A stretch of DNA of 64,000 nt, from assembly GCF_013372265.1 (NCBI RefSeq), contig NZ_CP054051.1:434001-498000 (forward strand), in the 5' to 3' direction. A program made the translations under genes and the position numbers. This DNA comes from Aliarcobacter cibarius (GTDB taxonomy: Bacteria; Campylobacterota; Campylobacteria; Campylobacterales; Arcobacteraceae). Shown here in pieces: positions 8,747-16,525 of this stretch (within the stretch, counting starts at the first letter, position 1; the number at the start of each line of letters is the position of its first letter). A model generated the notes under the pieces. That model saw only the letters and a list, made by a program, of their open reading frames with translations, searched no databases and was not told the origin of the DNA.

Positions 8747-8971
8747 ATGTCACAAACTACGAAAATAACTGAGCTTGAATTAGCTGGTACAAAACAAGGT
8801 AAGATTATTGTTTCAAATGTAGCAGAACCTTATGGAAAAGATACGGATGATGTTGTAAGTATTGCAATAGCATTAAATGGGGAAGATATTCAATGGAAAG
8901 CACATATTCCATATGAAAATATTGATGGTGTAATTCAAGCTTTACAAAAAGCAAAAGAGCTTAAAAAGTAA
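8747..8971 (+). CDS. small conserved-looking protein of unknown function
   Basis: I do not recognise this 74-residue soluble protein. It is mixed charged and hydrophobic without Cys, and looks like a small alpha/beta fold (strands near KIIVSNVAE and VSIAIALNGEDIQWKAHIP, then the helix NIDGVIQALQKAKELKK). AAGGAGAATTT precedes the ATG, a very good ribosome site. It lies 61 bases after the c-di-GMP protein and 48 before the RimB/RimK-like pair, which has its own -10 box. The ribosome site and clean ends support a real gene; the function is open. Confidence 0.7.
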   Translation: MSQTTKITELELAGTKQGKIIVSNVAEPYGKDTDDVVSIAIALNGEDIQWKAHIPYENIDGVIQALQKAKELKK

Positions 8972-8993
8972 TTTTAAAAATTCAATCTTGTGA

Positions 8994-8999
8994 TATAAT
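8994..8999 (+). promoter_or_regulatory. -10 box of the RimB/RimK-like pair
   Basis: A perfect TATAAT preceded by TGA lies 20 bases before the ATG at 9020. The mRNA leader would be short, about 14 bases. No -35 consensus is visible. Confidence 0.55.
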
Positions 9000-9019
9000 T
9001 AAGCAAAAAAAGGCTTATT

Positions 9020-9433
9020 ATGTCACAACTGTCTATAATAGGAAGAATTGAACCTATTTCAATTTTAGATTTAGAACTTTTTGATTTAGATGCAAAAATT
9101 GATACAGGTGCTTATTCAAATTCTCTACATTGTGATGATATAACTGTTGAAGATGGTTTTGTAACTTTTAGACTTTTGGATAAAGTACATCCTTCGTATC
9201 ATAATAAAAAAATAAAAATCCCACTTTATCAAGAAAAAAGAGTAAAGAGTTCAAATGGAATAATTCAAAAAAGGGCCTTTATTCAAGTAAATGTAAAATT
9301 TGCAAATAAAATTTATAAAACTGTTATTTCATTGACATCAAGAGCTGATATGAAGTACCCTATGTTAATAGGAAGAAAATTTCTAAAAAATCGTTTTTTA
9401 GTCGATGTTTCAAAAAAGAATTTATCTAAATAG
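9020..9433 (+). CDS. retropepsin-like protease partner of RimK (RimB-type)
   Basis: The protein belongs to the small family annotated as ATP-dependent zinc protease or retropepsin-like, which often sits beside rimK and is called RimB in Pseudomonas. It has 137 residues. The aspartyl-protease-like motif is seen as DAKIDTGAYSNSLHC (Asp28-Thr-Gly), and the second conserved block as YPMLIGRKFLKN near the C-terminus. The proposed role is control of, or partnership with, glutamate ligation by RimK; this is known only for relatives. The gene directly precedes rimK (8-base gap) and shares its promoter. The family call is good; the activity is inferred. Confidence 0.8.
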   Translation: MSQLSIIGRIEPISILDLELFDLDAKIDTGAYSNSLHCDDITVEDGFVTFRLLDKVHPSYHNKKIKIPLYQEKRVKSSNGIIQKRAFIQVNVKFANKIYKTVISLTSRADMKYPMLIGRKFLKNRFLVDVSKKNLSK

Positions 9434-9441
9434 GAAAAAAG

Positions 9442-10374
9442 ATGTTAGTTTATATTTTATCAAGAAATGAAGAGTTATATTCTACAAAAAGATTGTATGA
9501 GGAAGCGAATAATAAAGGTTGGGAAGTAAGAGTTATTGATTATTTGAAATGTACAATAGAGATAATGAAAAATGAGTTAGTTGTAAACTATGAAGGAGAG
9601 ATACTAAAAGTTCCAGATGCAATAATTCCAAGAATAGGTGCAAGTAGAACATTTTTTGGTGCTGCGATGGTAAGACACTTTGAAATGCAAAATGTTTTTT
9701 CAACTACTGGAAATTTAGCACTTACAAGAAGTAGAGATAAGTTAAGAAGTCTTCAAGTTCTTTCTAAAAATGGAGTAGATTTACCACGAACAGTTTTTGC
9801 TTCAAATAAATCAAATGCAAAAGATGTTATTGCTTTAAGTGGAGGAACACCTTTAATCTTAAAGATTTTAGAAGGTACGCAAGGTGTAGGTGTAGTTTTA
9901 GTTGATAGTAAAAAAGCTGCTAAGTCAGTTCTTGATGCATTTTATGGAATGGATGTAAATTTACTTGTACAAGAGTATATAGAAGAAGCAGGCGGAAGTG
10001 ATATTAGAGTTTTTGTAGTAGATGGAGAAGTTGTTGCAGCTATGAAAAGACAAGGTGCTGAAGGAGATTTTAGATCAAATCTTCATCAAGGTGGAAATGC
10101 TACAATTTATAAATTAAATAGAAAAGAAAAAGTAACAGCAATTGCCGCAGCAAAAGCAATGGGACTTGGAGTTTGTGGTGTTGATATGATAATTTCAAAA
10201 AGAGGTCCTCTTGTAATGGAAGTAAACTCATCTCCAGGTCTTGAGGGAATAGAAAAATCTACAAATATAAATGTAGCAGCTAAAATTATGGATTACATAG
10301 AAAAGAATATAAAACCTAGTGATTCAACAAGTACTGTAAAAAGAAAAATTAAAAAAGATACTATAGGCGCGTAA
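9442..10374 (+). CDS. rimK: RimK-type ATP-grasp glutamate ligase
   Basis: RimK adds glutamate residues to the C-terminus of ribosomal protein S6, using ATP, in the cytoplasm. The 310-residue protein shows the N-terminal preATP-grasp domain (IIPRIGASRTFFGAAMVRHFEM) and the ATP-grasp domain with LILKILEGTQGVGVVLV, VQEYIEEAGGSDIRVFVV, RSNLHQGGNA and the metal site VMEVNSSPGLEGIE. These are typical for RimK. AGGAAAAAAG precedes the ATG, 8 bases after the RimB-type gene. The target cannot be proved from here; relatives also modify other peptides. A terminator hairpin follows within 5 bases. Confidence 0.9.
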   Translation: MLVYILSRNEELYSTKRLYEEANNKGWEVRVIDYLKCTIEIMKNELVVNYEGEILKVPDAIIPRIGASRTFFGAAMVRHFEMQNVFSTTGNLALTRSRDKLRSLQVLSKNGVDLPRTVFASNKSNAKDVIALSGGTPLILKILEGTQGVGVVLVDSKKAAKSVLDAFYGMDVNLLVQEYIEEAGGSDIRVFVVDGEVVAAMKRQGAEGDFRSNLHQGGNATIYKLNRKEKVTAIAAAKAMGLGVCGVDMIISKRGPLVMEVNSSPGLEGIEKSTNINVAAKIMDYIEKNIKPSDSTSTVKRKIKKDTIGA

Positions 10375-10377
10375 AGT

Positions 10378-10408
10378 AGACTTTAGCTTTTTTTATAAGC
10401 TAAAGTCT
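10378..10408. terminator. bidirectional terminator between rimK and rhodanese gene
   Basis: AGACTTTAGCTT (10378-10389) and AAGCTAAAGTCT (10397-10408) form a perfect 12-bp stem with a T-rich 7-base loop. It covers the stop and last codons of the convergent rhodanese gene; CTCTTTT follows on the plus strand. Confidence 0.75.
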
Positions 10409-10745
10409 CTTTTCCTTCGTCTAACCAATATGCTATTCCACCATATAAATGTGATACGTTTGTATATCCTTGGTCTATTAAGAAATTTCCAATAGATCTT
10501 GTTCTATTTGCATGTGCACATATTAAAACAAATTCTTGATCTTTTGATTTTACATATTTTTGGAATTCATTCATCCAATTTTCTATATCGTAGTTACCAA
10601 AATCATCAAAAAATGTAAGAGGAATACTATTTTTTATAATTCCTGTACTATAAAATTCACTTTCTCTTCTTACATCTATCATTATAATATTTTTATCAAT
10701 AAGTTTTTCTACTTCATTTGGATACAAATTTATTAATTTATTCAC
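10383..10745 (-). CDS. single-domain rhodanese-like protein
   Basis: Rhodanese domains move sulfane sulfur through a catalytic Cys persulfide. This 120-residue cytoplasmic protein is a single domain. It shows MIDVRRESEFYSTGII (the CH2A-type block), the active-site loop CAHANR with Cys76, and LYGGIAYWLDEG at the C-terminus. The loop is six residues (C-A-H-A-N-R), the size seen in sulfurtransferase rhodaneses rather than in Cdc25-type phosphatases. AAAGGAGTATATTG precedes the ATG. The gene is a single unit facing rimK and sharing its terminator. The acceptor is unknown. Confidence 0.88.
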   Translation of the reverse strand: MNKLINLYPNEVEKLIDKNIIMIDVRRESEFYSTGIIKNSIPLTFFDDFGNYDIENWMNEFQKYVKSKDQEFVLICAHANRTRSIGNFLIDQGYTNVSHLYGGIAYWLDEGKETLAYKKS

Positions 10746-10846
10746 AATATACTCCTTTAAAAATGGAATATTATCATAAAAAATTATAATTTAATTAAAA
10801 TAAAATATAATAAATACTAATAAACGAATTCTTTACAAAAATTAAA

Positions 10847-10852
10847 TATAAT
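10847..10852 (+). promoter_or_regulatory. -10 box of the thioredoxin-dsbD pair
   Basis: A perfect TATAAT lies 27 bases upstream of the ATG at 10879 in a very AT-rich gap. No -35 consensus is seen. Confidence 0.5.
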
Positions 10853-10878
10853 AGGCAAAAATTTTAAAAGAGGATTAT

Positions 10879-11241
10879 ATGAGAAAATATTTTTTTGTAA
10901 CTTTGTTGACAATTACAGCATTGTTTTCTTACGAAGAATTAACAGCTGATAATTTTGACCAGAAAATAAAAGGTAAAAATGTGATTATTGACTTTTATGC
11001 ACCTTGGTGTCCACCTTGTAAAGTTCTGGCAAATAATTTAGAGGATTTTGAAATTCAAAAGCCAGATAATGTTGAAATATTTAAAGTAAATATTGATAAT
11101 GAGGTTTTGCTTGCAAAAAAATATAAAGTTAAAAAACTTCCAACTATAGTTTACTTTAAAGATGGAAAAGAGGTAAAACAAGAGTTTGGTATAAGAAGTG
11201 TTGAAGAACTTTTAGAAACAAGTAAAAAAGAGTTTAATTAA
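10879..11241 (+). CDS. exported thioredoxin-family protein
   Basis: The 120-residue protein has an N-terminal signal (MRKYFFVTLLTITALFSY, about 1-18) followed by one thioredoxin domain. The active site is APWCPPCK (Cys44/Cys47), and the cis-Pro region is KKLPTIVYFKDGK. It probably works in the periplasm as a reductant or in disulfide exchange. The gene lies 8 bases upstream of dsbD, which passes electrons across the inner membrane. DsbD reducing this protein is therefore the obvious model, though inferred. AAGAGGATTAT precedes the ATG. The CPPC centre differs from the CGPC of cytoplasmic TrxA at 57.7 kb. Confidence 0.88.
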   Translation: MRKYFFVTLLTITALFSYEELTADNFDQKIKGKNVIIDFYAPWCPPCKVLANNLEDFEIQKPDNVEIFKVNIDNEVLLAKKYKVKKLPTIVYFKDGKEVKQEFGIRSVEELLETSKKEFN

Positions 11242-11249
11242 GGATATTC

Positions 11250-13031
11250 ATGAAAAAAATCATTCTATTTTTAATGCTTTTTATCTATTCATTTTCATTG
11301 GAATTGAATAATAAAGTTCTTGAACCAGAAGAAGCATTTAAAGTAAATTTCACAAAAGAAGAAGATAGGTTAAATATTAAAATAAATTTGGGAAAAGATA
11401 TATATTTATATGATGATAAAATACAAATAAATATTACTAAGCCGAAAAAAGTTGAGCTTGTAAAAGAATTAACTTTACCAAAACCTGTTCCTTATGATGG
11501 TTTTATAGTACATTTTGATGATTTAAATGTTGATGTTCCATATAGCTTATTAAAATCTAAACTGGATTCAAATAAGTACGAAATTGAGATTAAATTCCAA
11601 GGTTGTTCAAAAGCAGGACTTTGTTATGCTCCAATGAGTGAAAAACAAGTTGTATTTTTTGAAGCTGATGTAAAAGAACAAGTTGTTGAACCTATTAAAG
11701 AAGATGCACAACAAAAAGATGAAGTTAATTTAAAATCAGAAAATGAAAATCTAAGTGAAACAGATAATATAGCTGCTGCATTAAAAGATTCTAGTACACT
11801 ATTAGTTCTTGCAACATTCTTTGGATTTGGTTTATTATTATCATTTACTCCTTGTGTTTTCCCAATGATTCCAATTTTATCTTCTATTATTGTAAAAGCT
11901 TCGCAAAATGAGACGATGAATGCAAAAAAAGGTTTCTTTATGTCTTTAATTTATGTGCTTGCTATGAGTGTTGCTTATACAATCGCTGGGGTTATTGCTG
12001 GAATTTTTGGAGCAAACTTACAAGCGTCTTTACAAAATCCTTATGTATTGGTAGCTTTCTCACTTATATTTGTAGCATTAGCTTTTTCAATGTTTGGATA
12101 TTTTGAAATTAGACTTCCAAGTGCAATCCAAACAAAAATAAATAAAACAACAGAAGGAAAAGAAAAACAAGGAGTATTAGGAATTGCAATTATGGGATTC
12201 TTATCTGCTTTAATTGTTGGTCCTTGTGTTGCACCACCATTAGCAGGTGCTTTAGTTTATATTGGACAAACTGGAGATGCAATTCTTGGAGGTATAGCTT
12301 TATTTGTTATGAGTTTAGGAATGGGAGTTCCTCTTTTAATAATTGGAGCTGGAGCTGGTAAATTTATGCCAAAACCAGGTGGCTGGATGGAAAGCGTAAC
12401 AAAAATCTTTGGATTAATTATGCTAGGTGTTGCTATTTGGTTACTTGATAGAGTAATAAATCCAACAGTAGCTATTTACTTATGGGCATTCTTATTATTG
12501 GGAACAGCTATTTATTTAAGAGTTTATAAACATATCATTTCACAGCTTATATCAACTGTAATATTTATTTTTGGTGTTATTATGATTGTTGGAGCAGTAA
12601 GTGGAGCAACAAATCCATTAAAACCACTTGATAAGTTTATAAATAATGGTGTATCATCTGTAAAACAAGATGAATTAAAATTTACAAAAATTCAAAATAT
12701 AACACAACTTGAAGATGCAATTTCAAAATCTTCAAAACCTGTAATTCTAGATTTTTGGGCAACTTGGTGTGTTTCATGTAAAGAGTTAGATGAAATTACT
12801 TTTAAAGACCCAGAAGTTATTAAAAAACTTCAAAATTTTACACTTTTAAAAGCAGATGTTACTCAAAATAGTGATGAAGATAAAGCGTTACAAAAAAGAT
12901 TTGGGATTGTTGGACCACCTGCATTAATTTTTTGGGATACAAATAAACAAGAGGTAAAAAGTGCAAAAATAGTTGGATATAAAAATCCAAAAGAGTTTTT
13001 AGAAGTTTTAGATAAAAACTTCAAGAATTAA
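11250..13031 (+). CDS. dsbD: thiol:disulfide interchange protein DsbD
   Basis: DsbD carries reducing power from cytoplasmic thioredoxin to periplasmic thiol proteins. All three domains are present in 593 residues. After a signal peptide comes the N-terminal domain with Cys119 and Cys125 (GCSKAGLCYAP). The membrane domain (about 182-455, eight helices) has the paired half-site cysteines TPCVFPMIP and GPCVAPPLAG. The C-terminal thioredoxin domain has WATWCVSCKEL (Cys507/Cys510). It follows the exported thioredoxin gene by 8 bases. TrxA and TrxB at 57.7-59.2 kb could supply the electrons. Confidence 0.96.
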   Translation: MKKIILFLMLFIYSFSLELNNKVLEPEEAFKVNFTKEEDRLNIKINLGKDIYLYDDKIQINITKPKKVELVKELTLPKPVPYDGFIVHFDDLNVDVPYSLLKSKLDSNKYEIEIKFQGCSKAGLCYAPMSEKQVVFFEADVKEQVVEPIKEDAQQKDEVNLKSENENLSETDNIAAALKDSSTLLVLATFFGFGLLLSFTPCVFPMIPILSSIIVKASQNETMNAKKGFFMSLIYVLAMSVAYTIAGVIAGIFGANLQASLQNPYVLVAFSLIFVALAFSMFGYFEIRLPSAIQTKINKTTEGKEKQGVLGIAIMGFLSALIVGPCVAPPLAGALVYIGQTGDAILGGIALFVMSLGMGVPLLIIGAGAGKFMPKPGGWMESVTKIFGLIMLGVAIWLLDRVINPTVAIYLWAFLLLGTAIYLRVYKHIISQLISTVIFIFGVIMIVGAVSGATNPLKPLDKFINNGVSSVKQDELKFTKIQNITQLEDAISKSSKPVILDFWATWCVSCKELDEITFKDPEVIKKLQNFTLLKADVTQNSDEDKALQKRFGIVGPPALIFWDTNKQEVKSAKIVGYKNPKEFLEVLDKNFKN

Positions 13032-13044
13032 ATATTTTTGATAT

Positions 13045-13073
13045 ATAATAAATCCTTTTTTAGGATTTATTAT
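13045..13073 (+). promoter_or_regulatory. hairpin covering -10 box, ribosome site and start codon of the TauE-type gene
   Basis: ATAATAAATCCT (13045-13056) and AGGATTTATTAT (13062-13073) form a perfect 12-bp stem with a five-T loop. The 3' arm contains AGGA (13062-13065), the only ribosome site, and the first two bases of the ATG (13072-13074). The 5' arm overlaps a TATAAT at 13044-13049. RNA read through from dsbD would fold and hide the start; RNA from the local promoter would begin near the loop and could not fold. No T-tract follows, so a terminator is less likely. The mechanism is inference. Confidence 0.55.
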
Positions 13074-13818
13074 GGAATTTACATTTGAATTTTTAGTTTT
13101 TGCTTCTATTGTCGTATTCTTATCTGCTTTAGTTCAAGCAACCATTGGATTTGGTTTTCCTATGATTGCAACTCCTCTTCTTGCCATGATGACTGACATG
13201 AAAACAGCTGTTATATATGTTGCTATCCCAACTTTGTTACTAAATATTAGCGCGTTAATTAGTGAAGGAAATTTTTTACAAACTATAAAAAGATTTTATC
13301 CTTTAGCTCTTATGGCAATGATTGGTAGTGCTATAGGTACTCAAATTTTACTTTATAGTAACTCTGAAATATTTAAATTTCTTTTAGCAGTCTCAATACT
13401 ATTTTATCTATTTAGCCAAAAAATATCTTTTGAAATGCCTTGGGTTAGGCAAAAACCTAATTTATCAACTTTTATTTTTGGTTTGAGTGCTGGAATTATT
13501 GGAGGATTAACAAATGTTATGGCATTGGTTTTAATTATCTATTCTTTAGAAGCAAGACATACTAAAAAAGAGATAATTCAATCTACAAATCTTTGTTTTA
13601 TGTTTGGAAAGATTATTCAAGTTATACTTTTTGCAGTTCATGGTTCTTTTACCCAAGAGATACTAGAAACATCTTTATATAATTTATTAATAGTTGCTAT
13701 TTGTATAATTATAGGATTTAATTTAAGAAAAAAGATAGCTTCCGAAAGTTATTTTAAAATGATTAAAGCTTTTTTACTTTTAATGGCATTAGCTTTGATT
13801 TACCAAACAATATTATAA
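13072..13818 (+). CDS. TauE/SafE-family membrane exporter
   Basis: The 248-residue protein has about seven to eight membrane helices and belongs to the TSUP (TauE/SafE) family, which moves sulfite, sulfoacetate or other organic anions across the inner membrane. The family features are the N-terminal QATIGFGFPMIATPLLAMM and the mirrored FGLSAGIIGGLTNVMALVLIIY block. The substrate cannot be told. The ATG at 13072 is fixed by AGGA at 13062-13065. It faces a DASS-type anion transporter that is broken by an insertion sequence. A strong hairpin after the stop ends both. Confidence 0.88.
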   Translation: MEFTFEFLVFASIVVFLSALVQATIGFGFPMIATPLLAMMTDMKTAVIYVAIPTLLLNISALISEGNFLQTIKRFYPLALMAMIGSAIGTQILLYSNSEIFKFLLAVSILFYLFSQKISFEMPWVRQKPNLSTFIFGLSAGIIGGLTNVMALVLIIYSLEARHTKKEIIQSTNLCFMFGKIIQVILFAVHGSFTQEILETSLYNLLIVAICIIIGFNLRKKIASESYFKMIKAFLLLMALALIYQTIL

Positions 13819-13822
13819 AATT

Positions 13823-13847
13823 GAAGATGGGTAATTAACCCATCTTC
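13823..13847. terminator. bidirectional terminator between the TauE-type and DASS genes
   Basis: GAAGATGGGT (13823-13832) and ACCCATCTTC (13838-13847) form a perfect 10-bp stem with a 5-base loop between convergent genes. TAATATTTTAC follows on the plus strand and CAATTTTATAA on the minus strand. Confidence 0.75.
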
Positions 13848-13854
13848 TAATATT

Positions 13855-14375
13855 TTACATAAATATAAATACTCCGATAATGATTGGAATTAAATAAATA
13901 AGACCAAAAATAGCTCCTAAAGCCCACCATTTACCTTGAGAAATATATCCTGCTCCATACCAAATAGGAGAAGGTCCTGTTCCATAAGGAGTAATAATTC
14001 CCATAACTCCCAAGCTTCCAGCTAAAAGAATAGTAAATGTAAGCAATTGATCTGCAGGTATAAATGTAGATGCAATAACCATAAATAACGGAACTAATGC
14101 AGTAACATGAGCTGTTGTACTAGCAAAAAAGTAGTGTAGTACATAGAACAACAGTATTAAAGCAATAATAAGTGATGTTAGACTTAAGTCAGCAAGCATT
14201 GATTGAGAATTTTTACCTATAAAATCTAATATACCTACTTTTTTTAAACCATCTGCTAGTGCAACTAAAGTAGCAAACCAAATAAATACATTGAATGCAG
14301 CTTTATCTGAAAGTAAATCATCCCAAGTAATAATACCTGATAAAATCATTATAGAAACAATACTAATTGCAGTTA
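13855..14375 (-). pseudogene. DASS-family anion transporter, C-terminal part cut off by the IS
   Basis: This is the 3' part of a divalent anion:sodium symporter (SLC13/CitT-like) gene. It carries the last helices, with TWDDLLSDKAAFNVFIWFATLV, the second Na+/substrate block GVMGIITPYGTGPSPIWYGAGY and a C-terminal helix. An IS630-family element splits the gene here. The open frame reads on into the IS up to a TTG at 14409, which is not a native start. Removing the element and one TA copy joins this piece in frame with 15510-16397 into a 468-residue protein. Without excision the protein is almost certainly not functional. Confidence 0.88.
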
Positions 14376-14406
14376 TTACTCCCCCAATAAACAGAGTTAA
14401 TTTTAT
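14376..14406 (+). repeat. IS terminal inverted repeat, left
   Basis: This 31-base end begins TTACTCCCCCAATAAA and abuts the TA at 14374-14375. It overlaps the first base of the transposase stop. It matches the other end at 22 of 31 positions. Confidence 0.85.
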
Positions 14407-15455
14407 CAACTAGCATATTTCACACTAGGATGTAAAAAGAAATTTGCAACTTTTTGTGGATTTCTTTGTAAACTCTCCATATAATTTTGTGTGTTTTCTT
14501 TCAATTCTTTTTGATTCTTTGGCAGACCATTTTTATGTACATTACTTTTATAATCTTGATTTAAATATTCATCTGGGTTAAATTCAGGAGAGTATGGTGG
14601 TAGATAAAATAGTTTTATTTTATCTTTATTCTCTTCTTCCCACTCTTTTACTTTTTTAGCATGATGTACTCTTAGGTTATCTACTATCATAAATACTTTT
14701 TTATCATTTGACTTTATTACTTTTTCTAAAAAATCTATAAAATTATCAGTAGCTATTGAATCATCATAAAGTGCAAACATTGATTTACCTGTATTAGTAA
14801 TAGCACTTATCATATTAACTTTAAACTTTTTAGCTGTATGAGTTAATATTGGTTTTATTTTACTTCCTATTGGTGCATATCCTTTTAGATTACTTGGCAA
14901 TGAAACACAAGCTGTTTCATCTGCCCACCAAACATCAGCATTATTTATTTTTGCTTCTTTTTTTATCTTTGGGTACTCTATTTCAAGCCAAGCTTTTGTA
15001 GCACTATCTTTTCTCTCATAAGCTCTTTTTATTGGCTTTTTAGATGTAAATTGCCATTTAGCTAAATAATCTCCAACAGTTGATATTGGCATATCAACAT
15101 CAAGTTCTCTCAAAATCAATTGTTTTACTGCTTCCCTTGTCCATAGGGCAAATTTAAATTTTAGCTGTTCTGGTGTTGTATCTATTAGCATACTAATAAT
15201 TCTTGATTCTTGTTCATCACTAAGGCGTTTACCACTCTTTTTTGGTCTACCTGTCTTTTGAACTTTAAGAGCTTTTTGTCCATCTTTTTTGTATTTACTA
15301 TACCATCTTGAAGTTGTAATTTTTGATAAACCTAAAATACTAGCTGTCTCAATATTACTAACACCACTCTCTCTTAATTTTATTGCTCTATCCCGAAGAT
15401 ATTGCAATGTTTTTGAATCTACTTTTCTTGCATCATTTTTATCTAATTTTTCCAT
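14406..15455 (-). CDS. IS630-family transposase
   Basis: This DDE transposase cuts and moves the element. N-terminal helix-turn-helix regions (about 15-100 with GVSNIETASILGLSKITTSRW and RPKKSGKRLSDEQ) bind the ends. The catalytic domain shows the three acidic residues in VWWADE, MIVDNLRVHHAKK and YLPPYSPEFNPDEYLNQ, the IS630 hallmark. I chose the ATG at 15455 (349 residues); a TTG at 15473 would add six residues. Neither has a clear ribosome site. The frame is intact, so the element may still be active. It is encoded in the same direction as the disrupted gene. Confidence 0.93.
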   Translation of the reverse strand: MEKLDKNDARKVDSKTLQYLRDRAIKLRESGVSNIETASILGLSKITTSRWYSKYKKDGQKALKVQKTGRPKKSGKRLSDEQESRIISMLIDTTPEQLKFKFALWTREAVKQLILRELDVDMPISTVGDYLAKWQFTSKKPIKRAYERKDSATKAWLEIEYPKIKKEAKINNADVWWADETACVSLPSNLKGYAPIGSKIKPILTHTAKKFKVNMISAITNTGKSMFALYDDSIATDNFIDFLEKVIKSNDKKVFMIVDNLRVHHAKKVKEWEEENKDKIKLFYLPPYSPEFNPDEYLNQDYKSNVHKNGLPKNQKELKENTQNYMESLQRNPQKVANFFLHPSVKYAS

Positions 15456-15478
15456 TAGAAATTGTACCAACAATATCC

Positions 15479-15509
15479 ATAATATTAGTTTAATTTATCG
15501 GTGTAGTAA
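15479..15509 (-). repeat. IS terminal inverted repeat, right
   Basis: On the minus strand this end begins TTACTACACCGATAAA and abuts the TA at 15510-15511. It pairs with 14376-14406 as an imperfect 31-base inverted repeat. Confidence 0.85.
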
Positions 15510-16397
15510 TATTGTTGAATCAACTCCTAGTTCTTTTCCAAATATCCAAAGAACTAAAGCAACAGTTGCAAGTCCAGCCATTAAATATTCTTTAAATGTA
15601 ACAGAACCTAATTTTTTTAATTCTTCTGCTGCCCAAGTTGGAGCTTCTGGAGATCTTTTTTGTGTTGGTGGATATAAAACATAAGTAAGCCAAGGTGTTA
15701 ATAAAAACATTGGAATCATTAATGGAAGCATTATTGTTGCCCATTCCATCCATGTTATAGCATGGCTAGTACTTTTTGCAATCAAATCAACTGCTAGTAA
15801 GTTCGGAGCAAGAGCTGTTAAAAACATTGAACTTGTTACACAAGTTGATGCAATTGCAACCCAAGATATATAAGCACCAATTTTTCTTGGTTCATTATCT
15901 GGTAAAGAGTTGAAAATTTGTGGAATATTAATAGCTACAGGATATATACTTCCTCCACTTCTTGCTGTATTGGATGGCATAAATGGAGCTAAAATTAAAT
16001 CAGAGAAAGCAACAGCATATCCTAATCCTAAAGTACTTTTTCCCATATATTTAACCATAAGTAATGATACTCTTTTTCCAAGACCTGTTTTTTTATAACC
16101 TTCTGCAAACATAAATGCTGCAAAAATTAGCCAAATAACACTATTTGAAAAACCACTTAGTGCCCATTTTACACTCTCTTTAGAATCTCCAACTAAACCT
16201 AAAAGTGCAACTACTGAAATGGCAGTAAATCCCACTAAAGCTGCTGGTACAGGCTCAAGAATTAACCCAATAACTACTCCTAAAAATATTGCTAAAAAAT
16301 GCCATGCATTTTGTGACAAACCTTCTGGAGCAGGTATAAACCATAAAACTAGAACTACTAGCACAGGTGCTAATAATTTTAAACTCCTTGTAGACAT
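15510..16397 (-). pseudogene. DASS-family anion transporter, N-terminal part cut off by the IS
   Basis: This 5' part encodes the first 296 residues of a divalent anion:sodium symporter, with about seven helices and the first conserved block FMPSNTARSGGSIYPVA, which is the family SNT/Na+ motif. After GVDSTI the frame runs five codons into the IS and stops. The ATG at 16397 follows AGGAGGATTT, a strong ribosome site, so a truncated protein is probably still made. Substrates of the family are citrate, succinate, sulfate or other dianions; the one here cannot be read. The rest of the gene is at 13855-14375. Confidence 0.9.
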
Positions 16398-16525
16398 AAA
16401 TCCTCCTAATAAAAATATTAAATTATTATAATATAATTTTCTAATAAATAATTTTAAGTTGATATTAAAAAATAGTTATTTAACAAATCTTTGATATACT
16501 TTATTAAAATTTATGGAGGGTAATA

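Larger units (their letters stand above)
14376..15509 (-). mobile_element. IS630-family insertion sequence, complete, 1134 bp
   Basis: The ends were placed by matching inverted repeats: 14376-14406 and 15479-15509 agree at 22 of 31 positions, both reading TTACT at the outer edge. TA flanks each end (14374-14375 and 15510-15511), the target duplication of the IS630/Tc1-mariner group. A single intact transposase fills the element. Deleting it with one TA restores a full-length transporter frame, which independently confirms the ends. No second copy is present in this window. Confidence 0.92.

Noticed and set aside
13045-13073. Rho-independent terminator of dsbD
   Set aside because: The stem is perfect but no T-run follows; the start codon lies in the stem, so a translation role fits better.
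14376-14409. TTG start for a separate 184-residue transporter protein
   Set aside because: The first codons come from the IS end; the piece lacks the N-terminal half of the DASS fold and is better read as a gene fragment.
15289-15684. 131-codon plus-strand open frame across the IS right end
   Set aside because: It joins IS and transporter antisense sequence, so it cannot be an ancestral gene; no ribosome site.
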